From contig CAAFMS010000024.1 of assembly GCA_900764105.1 (NCBI GenBank), forward strand, positions 1 to 56,461: a stretch of 56,461 nucleotides of DNA, written 5' to 3'. Source of the stretch: Clostridia bacterium. Lineage in GTDB: Bacteria; Bacillota; Clostridia; Christensenellales; Borkfalkiaceae. Each line of letters starts with the position of its first letter. Within the stretch, counting starts at the first letter, position 1. The notes below the pieces were generated by a model. The model did no database searches. It saw nothing but the letters and a program-made list of their open reading frames with translations, and was not told the DNA's origin. This document shows, piece after piece, positions 16,068 to 24,364 of the stretch. The position numbers and the translations under genes were made by a program.

Positions 16068-16990
16068 TATTATCCGTATGCCCTAATCCGTGCATAGATT
16101 GCACGATAGAACTCGACACTTTAAAACTCGGCGGACTGAACAGAATAGAAAACAAAGTGGTAACGTACTCCGGCAAGGCTTTAAACGTCGCCGTAGGCGT
16201 CGCAAGGCTTGACGGAGACAGTTTCGCCACGGGATTTATGTTCGACGGGAACGGCAAAATGTTCGTGCATACCCTTGACGACGAAGGCGTTAAAAATACT
16301 TTCGTATGGAATAAGGGGAGCGCGAGAACAAACTATAAAATAGTAGACAATAGGTCGATGATGACCGAGATTAACGACAGGGGCGAGAACGTCGACGAAA
16401 AAAAACAAGCGGAACTCGTTTCGCTCGTCGGGCAGTTGTCGAAGTCGGCGTCGGTCGTTGTAATGAGCGGTTCGCTCCCCGGCGGAGTCGCCGACGACTA
16501 TTATCTCAAACTCTCGTCGGCGATACCGAAAGGGGTGAAGAGAATACTCGACACCTCGGGCAACAGAATGATTGCGGGGCTGAGAAACGGGGCGTATCTT
16601 ATCAAACCGAACTTAGACGAATTGCAGGAAATGACGGGCGAGCATTACGACTCGTTCGAGGAAATGGCAAAAGGTTGCGAAAAACTTGTCGAAGCGGGCG
16701 CGGAGAACGTGCTTTTGTCGCTTGGCAGGAAAGGGGCGATACTCACGGACGGCGACAAGGCGTACTTTTGCAAGAGCGCGAGCGTGGCGGTAAACAGTAC
16801 GGTAGGCGCGGGCGACGGAATGGTTGCCGCGGCGGCGGTAATGATAGAGCAGAACGCGCCCTACGAAGAGGTATTGCGTTGCGCGGTGGCGGCGGGGACG
16901 GCGTCGGTCACGACCCCCGGAACGAATTTATTCTATAAAGACAAGTTTATAGAGATATATAGAAAAATTCACGTTGAAAGAATAAGATAA
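16064..16990 (+). CDS. PfkB-family sugar-phosphate kinase (1-phosphofructokinase/tagatose-6-phosphate kinase type)
   Basis: 308 residues from the ATG at 16064. PfkB/ribokinase fold. It begins MILSVCPNPCIDCTIELD, the FruK/LacC-type start, has SGSLPGGV in the middle and the catalytic anion-hole motif VGAGDGMVA near the C-terminus, with KPNLDEL before it. Such enzymes phosphorylate fructose 1-phosphate or tagatose 6-phosphate with ATP. No PTS or lac genes adjoin, so the substrate is open. A GTG nine bases upstream is possible, but AAAGGGG is better placed for the ATG. The start overlaps the stop of a 12-codon frame. The gene follows the EF-G-like gene by 71 bases. Confidence 0.85.
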   Translation: MILSVCPNPCIDCTIELDTLKLGGLNRIENKVVTYSGKALNVAVGVARLDGDSFATGFMFDGNGKMFVHTLDDEGVKNTFVWNKGSARTNYKIVDNRSMMTEINDRGENVDEKKQAELVSLVGQLSKSASVVVMSGSLPGGVADDYYLKLSSAIPKGVKRILDTSGNRMIAGLRNGAYLIKPNLDELQEMTGEHYDSFEEMAKGCEKLVEAGAENVLLSLGRKGAILTDGDKAYFCKSASVAVNSTVGAGDGMVAAAAVMIEQNAPYEEVLRCAVAAGTASVTTPGTNLFYKDKFIEIYRKIHVERIR

Positions 16991-17008
16991 AATTAAAAGT
17001 TTTAAAAG

Positions 17009-17054
17009 AGACTGGTTGGTTGTCGAAAAAAGGATAATCGGGCAGTCTTTTTTT
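17009..17054 (+). terminator. Possible terminator after the PfkB-family kinase
   Basis: AGACTG (17009-17014) pairs with CAGTCT (17043-17048), followed by a run of seven T. The loop is long (28 bases), so the call is moderate. Confidence 0.5.
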
Positions 17055-17127
17055 ACGTTGATTTGTTTGCTTTTTACGTTTTTCGTTATTTTTTTGCTTG
17101 TTGACACGATGAAAAAGACTAACTACT

Positions 17128-17190
17128 CTTGCTTTCCTCTCTGGGGAAAGTGGGTTGACGGAATGAAATGGAAGTCAAGCCGATAGAGGT
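17128..17190 (+). repeat. Palindromic intergenic repeat, family A
   Basis: CTTGCTTTCC/GGGGAAAG hairpin, then a variable stem built on TTGACGGAATG...AAGTCAA, then CCGATAGAGGT. The same variable stem occurs in the reverse copy at 52523-52583. Confidence 0.75.
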
Positions 17191-17235
17191 TGCAAACGTA
17201 AAGACAGAGACGTTAAAAAATCTCGAAAACGTAAG

Positions 17236-17283
17236 ACCTCTTCCGTCAACTTCGTTGACACCTTCCCCAAAGGGGAAGGCAAG
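17236..17283 (-). repeat. Palindromic intergenic repeat, family A (reverse copy)
   Basis: Reverse strand CTTGCCTTCCCC hairpin followed by GTCAACGAAGTTGAC and GGAAGAGGT. It faces the copy at 17128-17190. Confidence 0.75.
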
Positions 17284-17318
17284 AGATGGTAGAGTTTTGT
17301 ATGCGGCAAGTTTTTTAT

Positions 17319-17362
17319 AATCGTAGGGGACGGCGACTTTAAGGCGACGTCCCGTTGAACGG
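17319..17362 (+). repeat. Intergenic repeat, family B
   Basis: ATCGTAGGGGACGGCG then CTTTAAGG and CGACGTCCCG form an imperfect palindrome. Related copies lie at 52343, 52455 and 52807. Confidence 0.7.
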
Positions 17363-17484
17363 TAGCGATATTTGTCAATGGTAAGGTTTGAGACTATATC
17401 ATTATATAAGTATACGCGACAAACGTAATCAAAAAATAATTTCGACAAAAAATAAAAATTTTTTTAAAAATATCCGAAAATCGT

Positions 17485-17513
17485 TTGACATATCCTTTTC
17501 ATAATGGTATGAT
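17485..17513 (+). promoter_or_regulatory. Promoter of the S10-spc-alpha operon
   Basis: TTGACA (17485-17490), 17 bases, TATGAT (17508-17513), then ATGTAGGCT. It shares spacing and the GTAGGCT start region with the promoter at 56223-56251. Confidence 0.85.
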
Positions 17514-17519
17514 ATGTAG

Positions 17520-17764
17520 GCTGTGTTAAATATGGGTTGAGACAAAAAGTTACTTAATCCACGCTTTTTATCGGGAACCGGTCCCGATTCGTAAAAGTAG
17601 GAAGATAATTTTTGTTGACAAATGTGAGAGTTAAACTCTTGCGACTAACTGCGCTTTAATGCGATAGAGGGTCACTTGCAAACACACAGCGGCGAGTGAT
17701 TTTTTTATTGAATTAAACGCGACACACACGGCGAAGTTGTTAGTATAAATTCGGAGGTAACAAA
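17520..17764 (+). promoter_or_regulatory. S10 operon leader with attenuator
   Basis: About 245 untranslated bases precede rpsJ. A first hairpin TCGGGA-ACCGG-TCCCGA occupies 17571-17587. A second, TCACTTGC (17672-17679) with GCGAGTGA (17692-17699), is followed by seven T (17700-17706), which makes it an intrinsic terminator within the leader. Transcription must pass it to reach rpsJ, so attenuation by a ribosomal protein or other signal is likely. I could not define a clear antiterminator pairing. Confidence 0.6.
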
Positions 17765-18064
17765 ATGGCAGGACAAAAAATCAGAATCAAGTTGGCGGCT
17801 TACGATCATAAGATGGTCGATCAGGCAACCGAAAGAATAGTCGAGACGATGAAGAAAGCAGGCGCTAAAATAAGCGGACCGATTCCTCTTCCGACCGAGA
17901 AAGAAGTAGTTACTATTCTTCGTTCGCCCCACAAGTACAAGGACAGCAGAGAGCAGTTCGAAATCAGAACGTATAAGAGACTTATCGATATTTACTCGAC
18001 TAACGCTAAGATTTTGGACAGCATTCATCTTCCCGCAGGCGTCGACGTAAAAATCAAACTTTAA
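17765..18064 (+). CDS. rpsJ: 30S ribosomal protein S10
   Basis: 99 residues, standard length. S10 sits in the 30S head and also pairs with NusB or NusG in antitermination. The conserved block RSPHKYKDSREQFEIRTYKR contains the family's HKxSREQFE signature. GGAGGT precedes the start. It is the first gene of the operon, 252 bases after the promoter and 58 bases after the leader terminator, so any attenuation would set expression of all 31 genes. Confidence 0.98.
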   Translation: MAGQKIRIKLAAYDHKMVDQATERIVETMKKAGAKISGPIPLPTEKEVVTILRSPHKYKDSREQFEIRTYKRLIDIYSTNAKILDSIHLPAGVDVKIKL

Positions 18065-18113
18065 TTTCAGGCAAAAAGAAACATTTAAATATATTCGGAG
18101 GTGAACTTTATCT

Positions 18114-18752
18114 ATGAATAAAGCAATCATTGGAAAGAAATTGGGTATGACTCAGATCTTTTCCGCAGACGGAAAAGTAATCCCTGTAACAGTCGTAGAA
18201 GCAGGTCCTTGCCCGGTCGTACAGATCAAGACCGTCGGTAAAGACGGATACGAAGCGGTGAAAGTCGGCTTCGGAGCGGCGGACGAAAAGAGAGTGAACA
18301 AGCCCGACGCGGGTCAGTTCAAAAAGGTAGGCGTTGCGCCCCTTAAAGTTCTTAAAGAATTCAAGTTCGACGACGTATCGAAATATGCCGTAGGACAGGT
18401 TATCACGGTGGAAACCTTCGCCGCAGGCGATAAGGTCGACGTGGTAGGTCTTACCAAAGGTCACGGATTTTCGGGCGTTATCAAAAGATGGAATCAGCAC
18501 AGATTGAAAATGACTCACGGCGTAGGACCCGTACACAGAGAAGTCGGTTCTATGGGCGCGAACAGCACTCCGTCGAGAGTATTCAAGAACAAACACATGC
18601 CCGGACAATACGGTCACGAAAGAGTAACGATTCAGAACCTCGAAGTAGTCAAGGTTGACGCTGCGAGAAACGTTCTTCTCATAAAGGGAGCGATTCCCGG
18701 ACCGAAGGGCGGAATAATTACGGTATCCAACACCGTAAAGAGCGGTAAATAA
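18114..18752 (+). CDS. rplC: 50S ribosomal protein L3
   Basis: 212 residues. L3 nucleates 50S assembly, and its central loop reaches toward the peptidyl transferase centre. It starts MNKAIIGKKLGMTQIF, the L3 N-terminus, and contains KGHGFSGVIKRW with the extension around GPVHREVGSMG. GGAGGTGA lies before the start, in a 49-base gap after rpsJ. Confidence 0.98.
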   Translation: MNKAIIGKKLGMTQIFSADGKVIPVTVVEAGPCPVVQIKTVGKDGYEAVKVGFGAADEKRVNKPDAGQFKKVGVAPLKVLKEFKFDDVSKYAVGQVITVETFAAGDKVDVVGLTKGHGFSGVIKRWNQHRLKMTHGVGPVHREVGSMGANSTPSRVFKNKHMPGQYGHERVTIQNLEVVKVDAARNVLLIKGAIPGPKGGIITVSNTVKSGK

Positions 18753-18767
18753 GGAGCGTGAAAAACT

Positions 18768-19430
18768 ATGCCAAACGTAAAAGTATATAATATGAAAGGA
18801 CAGGAAGTCGGAACGAAAGAACTGAGCAACCTGTTTGAAGCAGAGTATAACGAATCGCTCATTCATCAGGCGGTAGTAACGAGACTTGCCAACATGCGTC
18901 AGGGAACGAAAGGAACCCTTACGAGAACGGAAGTCAGAGGCGGCGGCAGAAAGCCGTGGAGACAGAAGGGAACGGGCAATGCGAGACAAGGTTCGATAAG
19001 AGCGCCTCAGTGGATAAAAGGCGGAGTCGTATTCGCTCCGAAGTCGAGAGATTTCAGCAAGAAGATGAACAAATTCGCCCGTCGCGGCGCGCTTTTGTCC
19101 GCTATTTCTAAAAGGCTTGCAGATAACGATTTGTACGTCATCGACAATATCGCGGTAGAAAACGGCAAAACGAAAGAAATGGTAGCGTTTTTAAACGCGT
19201 TCAAGTTTGACAAGACCGTCCTTATGGTAATGAGCGACAACGACAGCCTCGTAATCAGAGCGGCGAACAACCTTGAAAAACTCAACACCATTCCCGTAAA
19301 CGAACTTAACACTTACGACGTGGTAAGAAACAGCGTTCTCGTAATATCCGCAGACGCCGTAGACTATCTTCAGGAAGTATACGGAGAGATGTTCGACAAC
19401 AATTTCGCAAACCAGGAGGTTGAAGAATAA
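18768..19430 (+). CDS. rplD: 50S ribosomal protein L4
   Basis: 220 residues. L4 lines the exit tunnel. The tunnel loop RGGGRKPWRQKGTGNARQGS is intact, a region where macrolide resistance changes can occur in other bacteria. In gamma-proteobacteria L4 represses its own operon through the S10 leader. Whether it acts on the leader here is unknown. It precedes rplW by three bases, and its last codons contain the rplW ribosome-binding site AGGAGG. Confidence 0.98.
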   Translation: MPNVKVYNMKGQEVGTKELSNLFEAEYNESLIHQAVVTRLANMRQGTKGTLTRTEVRGGGRKPWRQKGTGNARQGSIRAPQWIKGGVVFAPKSRDFSKKMNKFARRGALLSAISKRLADNDLYVIDNIAVENGKTKEMVAFLNAFKFDKTVLMVMSDNDSLVIRAANNLEKLNTIPVNELNTYDVVRNSVLVISADAVDYLQEVYGEMFDNNFANQEVEE

Positions 19431-19433
19431 TTT

Positions 19434-19721
19434 ATGGAAAGAGATATCATTATAAAACCTATTCTTTCCGAGAAGAGTTACGAGTCGATAAAGGATAAGA
19501 AATATTCCTTCGTAGTCGCTAAAGACGCGAACAAGACCGAAATCAAACTCGAAGTTGAAAGAAAATTCGACGTACAGGTCGAGAAAGTGAACACTATGAA
19601 CTGCCACGGCAAACTTAAGAGAATGGGCAGATCTCAGGGTTATACGTCCGATTATAAAAAGGCAATCGTAACCCTTAAGAAAGACAGCAAGGGCATTAAG
19701 TTCTTTGAGTCGTTACAGTAA
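19434..19721 (+). CDS. rplW: 50S ribosomal protein L23
   Basis: 95 residues. L23 stands at the tunnel exit and docks trigger factor and SRP. It begins MERDIIIKPILSEKSYE, the family start, and has a VEKVNTMNCHGKLKR segment corresponding to the L23 loop that reaches rRNA. Three bases separate it from rplD, so translation is probably coupled. Confidence 0.97.
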   Translation: MERDIIIKPILSEKSYESIKDKKYSFVVAKDANKTEIKLEVERKFDVQVEKVNTMNCHGKLKRMGRSQGYTSDYKKAIVTLKKDSKGIKFFESLQ

Positions 19722-19738
19722 TACGGAGGATATAAGAA

Positions 19739-20566
19739 ATGGGTATTAAGAGATATAAACCGACTTCCGCAGCGCGTCGTTTCATGACGGTTTCGACGTA
19801 TGAAGAAATCACGACGACGAAGCCCGAAAGGTCGCTTTTAGAAGACCAGAGACATAACGCGGGCAGAAACGCTCAGGGAAAGATAACCGTTCGTCATCGC
19901 GGCGGCGGCAACAGAAGAAAATATCGTATCATCGATTTCAAGAGAAATAAAGACGGAATCGAAGCGGTAGTAAAGACCATCGAATACGATCCGAACAGAA
20001 CGGCAAACATCGCCCTTCTTTGCTACAAGGACGGAGAAAAGAGATATATCCTCGCTCCTTTGGGACTTAACGTCGGAGACGTTATCGTATCCGGAAAGGA
20101 CGCCGATATAAAGGTAGGCAACGCGCTTCCTCTCGAATTCGTTCCCGTAGGTACGATGATTCACAACATCGAACTTCAGCCCGGCAAAGGCGGTCAGATA
20201 GCGAGATCCGCCGGTATGGCTGCTCAGCTTATGGCGAAAGAGAACGGAATGGCTACTCTTAAAATGCCGAGCGGCGAAATGAGATACGTTTCGGTTAAGT
20301 GCAAGGCGACTATCGGACAGGTAGGCAACCTCGACCACGAAATCATCAGAGTAGGTAAAGCAGGTAAGACGAGACACATGGGTATCAGACCCACCGTCAG
20401 AGGTTCTGTAATGAACCCGTGCGATCACCCGCACGGCGGCGGCGAAGGACGCGCTCCCGTCGGACACGCAGGCCCGCTTACTCCGTGGGGTAAACCGGCT
20501 CTCGGCTACAAGACGAGAAAGAAGAAGAATAAGTCTGATAAGTTTATTCTTAAGAGAGTTAATTGA
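19739..20566 (+). CDS. rplB: 50S ribosomal protein L2
   Basis: 275 residues, the usual length. L2 is essential for subunit joining and peptidyl transfer. The conserved C-terminal motif NPCDHPHGGGEGRAPVG includes the key His, and RHRGGGNRRKYR marks the N-terminal OB-fold. ACGGAGGA precedes the start. Its TGA stop overlaps the GAGGAG used by rpsS. Confidence 0.98.
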   Translation: MGIKRYKPTSAARRFMTVSTYEEITTTKPERSLLEDQRHNAGRNAQGKITVRHRGGGNRRKYRIIDFKRNKDGIEAVVKTIEYDPNRTANIALLCYKDGEKRYILAPLGLNVGDVIVSGKDADIKVGNALPLEFVPVGTMIHNIELQPGKGGQIARSAGMAAQLMAKENGMATLKMPSGEMRYVSVKCKATIGQVGNLDHEIIRVGKAGKTRHMGIRPTVRGSVMNPCDHPHGGGEGRAPVGHAGPLTPWGKPALGYKTRKKKNKSDKFILKRVN

Positions 20567-20580
20567 GGAGAGTAAAAAGT

Positions 20581-20856
20581 ATGAGCAGAAGTGTAAAGAA
20601 AGGACCTTTCGTTCAAGAAAAATTGCTTAAAAGAGTAGAGGCTCTGAACGCCGAGAATAAAAAATCGGTACTCAAGACCTGGTCGAGAAGTTCGACTATA
20701 TTCCCTCAGATGGTCGGTCATACGATAGCCGTACACGACGGAAGAAAGCACGTTCCGGTATACATTACCGAAGATATGGTAGGATGCAAACTCGGCGAGT
20801 TCGCTCCGACCAGAACATTCAAGGGACATGCGGGTTCTAAGACGACCGGTAAATAA
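20581..20856 (+). CDS. rpsS: 30S ribosomal protein S19
   Basis: 91 residues. S19 is a 30S head protein near the A-site finger. It starts MSRSVKKGPFV, the family signature. An in-frame ATG at 20563 lies within rplB and lacks a ribosome-binding site, so 20581, preceded by GAGGAGAG, is chosen. The C-terminal TFKGHAGSKTTGK is typical. Confidence 0.97.
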   Translation: MSRSVKKGPFVQEKLLKRVEALNAENKKSVLKTWSRSSTIFPQMVGHTIAVHDGRKHVPVYITEDMVGCKLGEFAPTRTFKGHAGSKTTGK

Positions 20857-20878
20857 GCGGAGAGAGAGGTAGAGAATA

Positions 20879-21271
20879 ATGGCAACGAATGTCAGAGAAA
20901 GAAAGAAAGCGTACGCTGCGAACGCCGCCGCTAAAACGGAGGTTTCCGCAACCGCTAAATTTATAAGAATATCCCCTTATAAAATCAGACCCGTTCTTGA
21001 CGTAATAAGAGGAAAGAAAGTAACCGACGCCGTAGCGATGCTCGAAAACATTCCTAAGGCGGGCTGCGAGCCGATTAAGAAAGTATTGCTTTCCGCGGCA
21101 GCAAACGCCGAGCATAACAAAGGTTACGACAGAAGCGAACTTGTCATCAAAGCGTGCTATGCGGATCAAGGTCCGACGCTCAAGAGAATGCAGCCTATGG
21201 CTCACGGCAGAGGATTCAGAATCCTTAAAAGAACGAGTCATATCACGGTTGTTGTAGACAAGGCTGAATAA
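20879..21271 (+). CDS. rplV: 50S ribosomal protein L22
   Basis: 130 residues, slightly long because of an Ala- and Lys-rich N-terminus of about 20 residues. L22 binds all domains of 23S rRNA, and its beta hairpin lines the tunnel (YADQGPTLKRMQPMAHGRG here). The core ATAKFIRISPYKIRPVLDVIRGK is canonical. AGAGAGGT lies upstream. Confidence 0.97.
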   Translation: MATNVRERKKAYAANAAAKTEVSATAKFIRISPYKIRPVLDVIRGKKVTDAVAMLENIPKAGCEPIKKVLLSAAANAEHNKGYDRSELVIKACYADQGPTLKRMQPMAHGRGFRILKRTSHITVVVDKAE

Positions 21272-21284
21272 TCAGGAGGACGTT

Positions 21285-21947
21285 ATGGGACAGAAAGTTA
21301 ATCCACACGGTTTAAGAGTAGGAGTAATCAAAGGCTGGGACACTCAGTGGTTTGCAGATAAAAAAGACTTCGGAGCATTCCTTAAAGAAGATTACGACAT
21401 AAGAGATTTCATCAAGAACACCTATTATTCGGCGGCGATCTCGAAAATTACCATCGAGAGAGCGGCGGGCAGAATCGCTATAACGATTTACACCGCGAGA
21501 CCGGGCGTTCTTATCGGCAAAGCGGGCGCGGGCATCGAGGTAATCAAAAAGCAACTTGCCAAAGTTACGAAAGGCAAGCAGGTTGCCGTAAATATCGTCG
21601 AAGTCAAGAAACCCGATTGCGATTCGCAACTCGTAGCGGAGTCGATAGCGGCTCAACTTGAAAAGAGAGCCTCGTTCAGAAGATGTATGAAACAGGCTAT
21701 CGGCAAGTCTATGAGAATGGGCGTAAAAGGAATAAAAGTAATGGTAAGCGGACGTCTTGACGGCGCAGAAATCGCGAGATGCGAGCAGTACCACGACGGT
21801 TCTATTCCTCTTCAGACCCTTCGCGCGGACATAGATTACGGTTTTGCGACCGCTCACACCACTTTCGGCGCGATCGGTATCAAAGTATGGATCTACAAGG
21901 GCGAAGTACTCGGAGCGGTTAAGAAGACCGAAGGAGGCGAGGCTTAA
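21285..21947 (+). CDS. rpsC: 30S ribosomal protein S3
   Basis: 220 residues. S3 lies at the mRNA entry and has helicase activity with S4. It opens MGQKVNPHGLRVGVIKGWDT, and its type II KH domain carries the GxxG loop in RPGVLIGKAGAGIEVIKKQL. The C-terminal domain GRLDGAEIARCEQYHDGSIP is complete. AGGAGG precedes the start, and the gene ends two bases before rplP. Confidence 0.98.
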   Translation: MGQKVNPHGLRVGVIKGWDTQWFADKKDFGAFLKEDYDIRDFIKNTYYSAAISKITIERAAGRIAITIYTARPGVLIGKAGAGIEVIKKQLAKVTKGKQVAVNIVEVKKPDCDSQLVAESIAAQLEKRASFRRCMKQAIGKSMRMGVKGIKVMVSGRLDGAEIARCEQYHDGSIPLQTLRADIDYGFATAHTTFGAIGIKVWIYKGEVLGAVKKTEGGEA

Positions 21948-21949
21948 TT

Positions 21950-22381
21950 ATGTTGATGCCAAAGAGAGTAAAAAGAAGAATGCAGCACCGCGGCAGAATG
22001 ACGGGTAAAGTTACGAAGGGTAACAAAATCGCATACGGCGATTACGCTCTCGTAGCAGAAGGATCGGCATGGATCACTTCCAACCAGATCGAAGCGGCAA
22101 GAATAGCAATGACCAGATTCGTCAAACGTGGCGGACAGGTATGGATAGACATTTTCCCTCACAAGCCTATATCTAAAAAACCTGCCGGAACGAGAATGGG
22201 TTCCGGAAAAGGCGGAGTAGAATACTGGGCGGCTGTAGTAAAGCCGGGAAGAGTTTTGTTTGAAATGGCAGGAGTAGCGGAAGCCGACGCGAGAGAGGCT
22301 ATGCGTCTTGCAGGACACAAACTTCCGATTAAGACGAAGTTCGTGGTAAAAGAAAAAATAACGGAAGGAGTTGAAGGTTAA
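21950..22381 (+). CDS. rplP: 50S ribosomal protein L16
   Basis: 143 residues. L16 helps A-site tRNA binding at the 50S and is added late in assembly. The start MLMPKRVKRRMQHRGRMTGK and the KPAGTRMGSGKG motif are diagnostic. Gaps of two bases on both sides make this a tightly coupled stretch (rpsC-rplP-rpmC). Confidence 0.98.
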   Translation: MLMPKRVKRRMQHRGRMTGKVTKGNKIAYGDYALVAEGSAWITSNQIEAARIAMTRFVKRGGQVWIDIFPHKPISKKPAGTRMGSGKGGVEYWAAVVKPGRVLFEMAGVAEADAREAMRLAGHKLPIKTKFVVKEKITEGVEG

Positions 22382-22383
22382 AC

Positions 22384-22584
22384 ATGAAAGCGCAGGAAAT
22401 TCACGGAATGACCAACGATGAGTTGCAGGTAAAACTTACCGAACTCAAAGACGAACTCTTCAATCTTCGTTTCCGCCACGCAGTAAACGAACTCGAAAAT
22501 CCCAACGTGATTAACTCCACCAAAAAGGATATTGCGAGAATTAAGACTGAAATTCGCGCGAGAGAAATCAAGGCGAAGGCTTAA
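22384..22584 (+). CDS. rpmC: 50S ribosomal protein L29
   Basis: 66 residues folding as a helical hairpin next to L23 at the tunnel exit. The segment LKDELFNLRFRHAVNELENP matches the L29 signature. The ribosome-binding site GGAAGGAG lies in the end of rplP. Confidence 0.97.
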   Translation: MKAQEIHGMTNDELQVKLTELKDELFNLRFRHAVNELENPNVINSTKKDIARIKTEIRAREIKAKA

Positions 22585-22599
22585 TGCGGAGGAACGAAG

Positions 22600-22854
22600 A
22601 TGGAAAGAAATTTAAGAAAAGAAAGAGTCGGACTCGTAGTATCCGACAAAATGGATAAGACCGTCGTAGTAAGCGTAGAAATGAAGGCTACGCATCCCCT
22701 TTACAAAAAGACCATTACGACGACCAAGAAATACAAAGCGCACGACGAAGAAAATACGTGCGGCGTAGGCGATAAGGTCAGAATAGTCGAGACCAGAAAA
22801 CTTTCCAAGGACAAGAATTGGAGAGTAGCCGAAATAATCGAAAAGGCTAAATAA
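22600..22854 (+). CDS. rpsQ: 30S ribosomal protein S17
   Basis: 84 residues with an OB fold that binds the 5' domain of 16S rRNA early in assembly. It has GLVVSDKMDKTVVVSVE and the family block GDKVRIVETRKLSKDKNWRV. GGAGGA lies before the start. Confidence 0.98.
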   Translation: MERNLRKERVGLVVSDKMDKTVVVSVEMKATHPLYKKTITTTKKYKAHDEENTCGVGDKVRIVETRKLSKDKNWRVAEIIEKAK

Positions 22855-22875
22855 TCTTAGGAGGAGCAAAAGTTT

Positions 22876-23244
22876 ATGATACAACCGCAGACCAGATTAA
22901 AAGTTGCGGATAACTCGGGCGCAAAGGAAATTATGTGCATCAGAGTTCTCGGCGGCTCGTTCAGAAAATGTGGAAACATCGGCGACGTAATCGTTGCCAG
23001 CGTCAAGACTGCGACTCCGGGCGGAGCCGTAAAGAAGGGCGACGTAGTTAAAGCCGTAATCGTCAGAAGTTCGAAAGGTCTTCGCAGACCCGACGGAACT
23101 CATATCAGATTCGACGACAACGCGGCGGTAATAATCGACAATCAGAAGCAACCGAGAGGAACCCGTATCTTCGGACCTGTCGCGAGAGAACTTCGTGAAA
23201 AAGATTATATGAAAATCATATCGCTTGCACCGGAAGTGCTGTAA
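22876..23244 (+). CDS. rplN: 50S ribosomal protein L14
   Basis: 122 residues, standard length. L14 contributes to an intersubunit bridge and is the docking point of silencing factor RsfS. It begins MIQPQTRLKVADNSGAKEIM and ends GPVARELREKDYMKIISLAPEVL, both canonical. TAGGAGGAG precedes it. Confidence 0.98.
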   Translation: MIQPQTRLKVADNSGAKEIMCIRVLGGSFRKCGNIGDVIVASVKTATPGGAVKKGDVVKAVIVRSSKGLRRPDGTHIRFDDNAAVIIDNQKQPRGTRIFGPVARELREKDYMKIISLAPEVL

Positions 23245-23256
23245 GGAGATCGGACT

Positions 23257-23742
23257 ATGAAAATCAAAAAGAATGACACCGTATATGTAGTTGCCGGAAA
23301 AGACAAGAAGTCCACGGGAAAGGTTCTTTCCGTAGATACTGAAGCGAATATGATTAAAGTCGAAGGCGTTTGCGTTCAGCGTAAACACCGGAAAGCGAGA
23401 AAAGCGGGCGAGACCAGCGGAATCGTTTCGCAGGTCGGCTCGATCAACGCTTCCAACGTACTTATAGTATGCCCCGCTTGCGGAAAGAATACGAGAGTAG
23501 GATACGTTGTAGACGGCGACAAGAAAGTAAGAGTATGCAAAAAGTGCGGCGCGTCCCTCGACGTAAAACCCGAGGCTAAGAAGACGGCAAAGAAAGCCGC
23601 TGCGGCAACCAAGACTGCGGCTAAGACGACCGCAAAGAAGACTTCGACGAAGAAGACCGCAGGGGAAAAGACCGCGGACGCTCCGAAGAAAACAACGAGA
23701 AAGACCGCGGCTAAGAAAGCGGCGGAAGATAAAGCCGAATAA
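23257..23742 (+). CDS. rplX: 50S ribosomal protein L24 with basic C-terminal tail
   Basis: 161 residues against about 105 for most L24. Residues 1-104 are a normal L24: KOW domain followed by a zinc ribbon with Cys72, Cys75, Cys94 and Cys97. Residues 105-161 form a low-complexity tail of Lys, Ala and Thr in AAKK-like units, resembling histone H1 or the tails of some clostridial and actinobacterial ribosomal proteins. The tail is in frame and ends 11 bases before rplE, so it is not a sequencing artefact of a stop loss into the next gene. It could bind rRNA or DNA; that is inference. Confidence 0.96.
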   Translation: MKIKKNDTVYVVAGKDKKSTGKVLSVDTEANMIKVEGVCVQRKHRKARKAGETSGIVSQVGSINASNVLIVCPACGKNTRVGYVVDGDKKVRVCKKCGASLDVKPEAKKTAKKAAAATKTAAKTTAKKTSTKKTAGEKTADAPKKTTRKTAAKKAAEDKAE

Positions 23743-23753
23743 GGAGATTAAAA

Positions 23754-24350
23754 ATGGCAGACAAAAAGACTCAGGTTGCTAAGGAAACTGTAACCGATTC
23801 CAAGTATGTTAGCAGAAAGAGAGACCTGTACGAGAAAGAAGTCGTCCCGTATCTCATGGAGCATTTCGGATATAAGAACATAAACGAATGTCCGAAACTC
23901 GTCAAGATAACGATTAACAGCGGACTCGGCGACGTAAAGGACAACGCGAAGAGCGTTCAGCAGGCTCAACAGGAACTCACGCTTATTTCGGGACAGAAGC
24001 CCGTGCTTACCAAAGCGAAGAAGTCGGTAGCGAACTTCAAAGTCAGAGAGGGAATGAACGTCGGTATCAAAGTTACTTTGAGAAGCGACAGAATGTACGA
24101 TTTCTTTGACAAACTCGTATCTATCGCTCTTCCGAGAGTAAGGGATTTCAGAGGCGTACCTTCCAAATCGTTCGACGGCAGAGGAAACTACGCAATGGGC
24201 GTTAAGGAACAACTTATATTCCCCGAAATTCAGTACGATCAGGTAGAAAAAGTCAGAGGTTTCGATATTTGTATCGTGACCACGGCTAAGACGGACGAAG
24301 AGGCAAGAGAACTTCTCAAAGCAATGGGAATGCCTTTCAAGGCTAATTAA
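23754..24350 (+). CDS. rplE: 50S ribosomal protein L5
   Basis: 198 residues, about 18 more than typical, from an N-terminal Lys/Thr-rich extension. L5 binds 5S rRNA and forms bridge B1b. The blocks KITINSGLGD, TGQKP-like SGQKPVLTKAKKSVANFKVREGMNVG and FPEIQYD are family hallmarks. GGAGAT precedes the start. Confidence 0.98.
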   Translation: MADKKTQVAKETVTDSKYVSRKRDLYEKEVVPYLMEHFGYKNINECPKLVKITINSGLGDVKDNAKSVQQAQQELTLISGQKPVLTKAKKSVANFKVREGMNVGIKVTLRSDRMYDFFDKLVSIALPRVRDFRGVPSKSFDGRGNYAMGVKEQLIFPEIQYDQVEKVRGFDICIVTTAKTDEEARELLKAMGMPFKAN

Positions 24351-24364
24351 GGAGAACACGAATC

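Noticed and set aside
17615..17620. Second TTGACA in the S10 leader as an additional promoter
   Set aside because: No acceptable -10 box lies 16-18 bases downstream.
20563..20580. Earlier rpsS start at 20563
   Set aside because: It overlaps the rplB stop, and S19 proteins begin MSRSVKKGPF, matching the ATG at 20581.
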